Shown piece after piece: positions 61,323 through 64,000 of a DNA stretch of 64,000 nucleotides. The translations under genes and the position numbers were made by a program. The notes beneath the pieces were generated by a model. The model had not been told where the DNA came from and ran no database searches. It saw only the letters and a program-made list of their open reading frames with translations. How positions within the stretch are numbered: position 1 is the stretch's first letter; each line of letters starts with the position of its first letter. The stretch is from positions 62,001 to 126,000 of the forward strand of contig NZ_MASN01000052.1 of the NCBI RefSeq assembly GCF_001861355.1, given 5' to 3'. The DNA comes from Natrialba sp. SSL1. GTDB taxonomy: Archaea; Halobacteriota; Halobacteria; Halobacteriales; Natrialbaceae.

Positions 61323-61441
61323 ACTATCGTGTGCTGTTGGGACGGCGGGAGAAAGAACGTATCGGTCCCGGCGAACGTCAGCCGGCAAAATCAAAAGGAA
61401 TACAGCGCCGCCGCAGAAGGACACGTAACGAACGGTTGCGT

Positions 61442-61774
61442 ATGGCAGGAACTCACAAATCTTCGCTCCTCGAACTGTTTCGCGCGACGCCAGTGACGAG
61501 TTCGTTGCTCTCTGTCGCGCCGCTCGCGCTCGCGGTCGGACAGCTCGGAAACAGCTACGTACACGGCGTTTCGCCGATCGTGTCGATCGCGTTTGCGGTC
61601 GGTATGGTCGGCTTTTCGGTTGTCGCGATGGGCCACCACGCCGCCGAGTATCGGCTACGTCAACTCGAGTCGAGTGTGCGATTCGGGAACGCCAACGAGT
61701 CGGAGTCTGGAGGCGATTCGGAACTGAAACTGGAGACGGAATCGGACTCCGAGCCGGAATCCGTTCACCGATAG
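61442..61774 (+). CDS. Small membrane protein of unknown function
   Basis: The 110-residue protein has two hydrophobic segments (about 20-35 and 43-65, VSPIVSIAFAVGMVGFSVVAMG) and a Ser/Glu/Asp-rich tail ending in EPESVHR. I do not recognise a family. It is divergent from the gene at 60771-61322 and convergent with the SPW-repeat gene. Confidence 0.55.
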   Translation: MAGTHKSSLLELFRATPVTSSLLSVAPLALAVGQLGNSYVHGVSPIVSIAFAVGMVGFSVVAMGHHAAEYRLRQLESSVRFGNANESESGGDSELKLETESDSEPESVHR

Positions 61775-61804
61775 GCCGAGCAATCCTGGAGCGAGCGTTG
61801 CGAA

Positions 61805-62644
61805 TTAGGCCCCTGTTTCCTCACCAGTCACCAACTGCGCCTCGCGCGCCTCGTAGGCGTTGTATCCCGAGAGACCGGCGACGAGCAAGCCGGTAGCGAG
61901 CGTGCTCCAGAACAGTCCGCCGAGCATCTCGAACAGTGCCGCGGAGATGATGAGCCAGATGCCAAGCACCGCAGCAAGCGTCGCAACACCAACGCTTAGC
62001 GGCACGTCGGTCGCGAGCCGGTAGTAGTTGTACGCGCCGGCGACGAAGACGACTGCGCCGACGAGCACGTTGTTCCAGAAGGCGGCTTCTGATGCGTCGT
62101 AGATGAGCAGCGAGGCGGCGACCCAGAGCCCGAGGACGGCGATGACGGCGCTAATAAGCGAGGTGTTTCGGCGCCGCTCCTCGCTGACGATCCGTGTGTT
62201 CTGATCCCGCGGGTCGCGGTCATCTGGGTTGTCGCCAACGCCGGTTCCGGAGTCGACCTCGGAGACTGGCTCGGCGTCGGCCTCGACGGCTGTACTCGAG
62301 TCCGTGCTGCTGGTGGTTCTCGAGTCCGTGTTTGTGTTCGTGTCCGCGTCCGTATCCCTGTCCATGTCTGTCTCTGTGCCTGTGCTCGTGTCCGGATCTG
62401 GATCTGGATCTGGGTCTGGGTCTGGATCTGAATCCGAGTTCGCCGTTATCGCTGCATCCGCCGCCGACTCCTGGTCGGACTGGTGGGACTCGCTCTCGTT
62501 CTGGTTCTTGCGCTCACGCTCGTGGTCCGATGCGTGGACGTCGTCTGGACCGGAATCTGCAGGAGGACGTTCTCGATCCGACGACTGGTCCGCGTTCGAC
62601 TCGGACCGGTCGGTGTCGGATGGATCTTGGTCGGGGTCACTCAT
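61805..62644 (-). CDS. SPW-repeat membrane protein with long acidic N-terminal tract
   Basis: The 279-residue protein starts with about 160 residues of Asp/Ser/Pro/Glu/Thr, including a DP repeat and alternating Asp-Thr stretches partly encoded by hexanucleotide repeats (62390-62440). Four hydrophobic helices follow, with GLWVAASLLIYDASEAAFWNNVLVGAVVFVAGAYNYYR and a second related half (GIWLIISAALFEMLGGLFWSTLATGLLVAGLSGYNAY). This two-fold pattern matches the SPW membrane family of unknown function. ATG 62644 is the start. Confidence 0.7.
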   Translation of the reverse strand: MSDPDQDPSDTDRSESNADQSSDRERPPADSGPDDVHASDHERERKNQNESESHQSDQESAADAAITANSDSDPDPDPDPDPDPDTSTGTETDMDRDTDADTNTNTDSRTTSSTDSSTAVEADAEPVSEVDSGTGVGDNPDDRDPRDQNTRIVSEERRRNTSLISAVIAVLGLWVAASLLIYDASEAAFWNNVLVGAVVFVAGAYNYYRLATDVPLSVGVATLAAVLGIWLIISAALFEMLGGLFWSTLATGLLVAGLSGYNAYEAREAQLVTGEETGA

Positions 62645-62902
62645 CGTCACTGTCGACTCGGTCGACGGGCAAAAGCGGTCACGACCGTTTCGATTTTGCA
62701 GGTTCGACTCGTCGCGAGTAAGCTACTCTTACGGTGACGGCGGCCGGATCCGCGTTCGACGAGACACCTAAATTGGGGTAAATTGACGGTCACCCCGTGT
62801 CTTCGGGAGCCGGTAAAAGGGAGTGGTGCGTCGTACGCGGAGCGGACCGACACCGAGTCGCGACCGATAGCGTTTTTGATCGTTCGGTACTGCTAGAGAG
62901 CC

Positions 62903-64000
62903 GTGCACGTACGCGGAACCGTCGCGGGTGAGGTCGAGGTGCGAACGGTATCGACCAGTTACGGCGAAAGTGATCTCGCCGAGGTCCCCGTTCGACTGGC
63001 GACAGCGGCCGACGGACTCGACGATGGGAACGATGAGAACGACAGAGACAGCGGAAGCGACGCGACGACGCCCGAAGAGAATCGCGCGCAGATCACAGAG
63101 CGCAGCGGGCAGGTAACGCTCGGGGAACTCGAGTCCGAGCCTGCGTCTGGCTCCGGCCTCGATTCGAGTTCCGACTCCGATACTGACGCCGATCTCGGTG
63201 CAGCCACGGGCGCAGACGCCGATTCTGACGCCGACGGTGACATCGAGCCAACCACCGTCACGCTCTGGAACAAGTGGACCGAATCCGCGGAGCTACTCGA
63301 GCCCGGGATGGAACTGCTCGTGACGAACGCCGCGGAAGACGAGTACCAGGGCGAGCAGCGATACAAGACGACCGGCGACTCCTACGTCGTCGTCGAGCCG
63401 AGCTTTCACGTCAACGTCACCTCGATCCGCAACTGGGTCGAGTGTCCGCGTCTGTACTTCCTGAACAAGCTCTCCGGCGTGCCGCTGAACTACCCCGTGG
63501 TGAAGGGGACCCTCGTCCACGAGGTGTTCGGCGACCTGCTTCGCGGGCGCGACCTGGAGGAGTCCATCGACGCCCGCGTCGACGAGCGCGGCCTCGAACT
63601 CGGCCTGCTCGGTGAGACAGCTGACGGTGCTGCCGAGGACGTCCGCGAGAACGCGAAGGCGATCGAGGGCTGGCTCGAGCAAGGCCGCCTTACAGACGAG
63701 GATAGGGCGGCGACAGCCGCCGACAACCCGGAGCGGGCGTTCGAGCCCGCGGAGGGGAGCTGGCGTTCCGAGCAGCTGCTCATCAGCGAGACGTTCGGCA
63801 TCCGCGGGCGCGCCGACGCCATCCGCCGCGGCGCGCCGGTCGAACTCAAGACCGGGAAGAACCTCAAGAAAGAACCCCGGTTCAAGGACAAGGTGCAGGC
63901 CGCCTGCTACGCGCTGCTCCTCGAGGAGCACGGCAGCGACGTCGACACCGGCACGCTTCTCTACACCAAGAACTCCGCGCTCGACCGCAACGAGGAAACC
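62903..64000 (+). CDS. Dna2-like OB-fold/Cas4-type nuclease, N-terminal part (cut by window edge)
   Basis: The frame is open for 366 codons from a GTG to the window edge. An OB-like region (HVRGTVAGEVEVRTVSTSYG ... ELLEPGMELLVTNAAEDEYQG) contains a long acidic insert (about 40-110). A RecB/Cas4-type nuclease domain follows: the first Fe-S cysteine in VECPRLYF, His in GTLVHEVFGDLL, Asp in IRGRADAI and the ExK motif in VELKTGK. The order OB, nuclease (helicase expected beyond the edge) is that of archaeal Dna2-type enzymes. An AT-rich box near 62870 lies about 30 nt before the GTG. Confidence 0.75.
   Translation, partial: MHVRGTVAGEVEVRTVSTSYGESDLAEVPVRLATAADGLDDGNDENDRDSGSDATTPEENRAQITERSGQVTLGELESEPASGSGLDSSSDSDTDADLGAATGADADSDADGDIEPTTVTLWNKWTESAELLEPGMELLVTNAAEDEYQGEQRYKTTGDSYVVVEPSFHVNVTSIRNWVECPRLYFLNKLSGVPLNYPVVKGTLVHEVFGDLLRGRDLEESIDARVDERGLELGLLGETADGAAEDVRENAKAIEGWLEQGRLTDEDRAATAADNPERAFEPAEGSWRSEQLLISETFGIRGRADAIRRGAPVELKTGKNLKKEPRFKDKVQAACYALLLEEHGSDVDTGTLLYTKNSALDRNEET

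Noticed and set aside
62903-64000. Cas4 nuclease
   Set aside because: The OB-like N-terminal region and lack of any CRISPR context fit a Dna2-like protein better.
1-64000. tRNA, rRNA or insertion sequences
   Set aside because: I scanned for TpsiC-like GTTCGAATCC words, rRNA cores and transposase motifs and found none that hold up. A tRNAscan or Rfam search would be decisive.

Overview
The window is haloarchaeal chromosome. It is GC-rich, its proteins are strongly acidic and Asp/Glu-rich, many genes look leaderless with a TATA-like box about 25 nt before the start codon, secreted proteins carry twin-arginine plus lipobox signals, and the informational genes are archaeal (Rpo4, L21e, L37e, Lsm, EF-1beta, NreA, HARP, GGGP synthase, archaeal pantoate kinase and phosphopantothenate synthetase). 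CTAG is very rare by eye, as is usual in haloarchaea. The style suggests a Natrialbales-type genome (Natrialba-like), but I cannot fix the genus. Gene density is high. I see no rRNA, tRNA, CRISPR array, transposase or replication origin.

Layout. 1-13 kb: an aminotransferase cut by the window edge, CinA, membrane proteins, a TPP enzyme, an AI-2E exporter, an NhaC antiporter, the repair protein NreA, a membrane-inserted phosphoesterase, and the zinc-finger/EF-1beta pair. 13-19 kb: a tripartite tricarboxylate transport locus (TctA, TctB, TctC) and an MFS transporter. 19-24.6 kb: the PIN-type RNase P-like protein HARP, a conserved unknown, an RNA ligase, a metallo-beta-lactamase-fold enzyme, a terpene-synthase-like protein and a cystathionine gamma-synthase-like enzyme. 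24.7-29.8 kb: the archaeal cluster rpl21e, rpo4, DUF655, rsmA, mscS-like, HemK-like. 29.8-45 kb: a PQQ-propeller lipoprotein, a split methionine synthase operon behind a perfect palindrome, metabolic and regulatory singletons, birA and tyrS. 45-50.3 kb: the archaeal CoA genes phosphopantothenate synthetase and pantoate kinase on either side of a 978-residue membrane protein with about 13 tandem DUF1508/YegP-like repeats. 50.3-64 kb: a Bat-type regulator, a Tat-exported lipase-like protein, aspS, Sir2, GGGP synthase, threonine synthase, the L37e/Lsm pair, a DUF2342-type zinc protease, an SPW-repeat membrane protein and the start of a Dna2-like nuclease.

How it fits together. Most of the window is housekeeping: translation and RNA maturation, CoA, Met, Thr and ether-lipid synthesis, DNA repair and ion homeostasis. 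The least explained parts are the terpene-synthase-like protein, the 13-repeat membrane protein and its smaller paralogue, the HARP/ligase neighbourhood, a receiver protein whose phosphoacceptor Asp is Glu, the metE palindrome, and acidic linkers encoded by hexanucleotide repeats in several unrelated genes.
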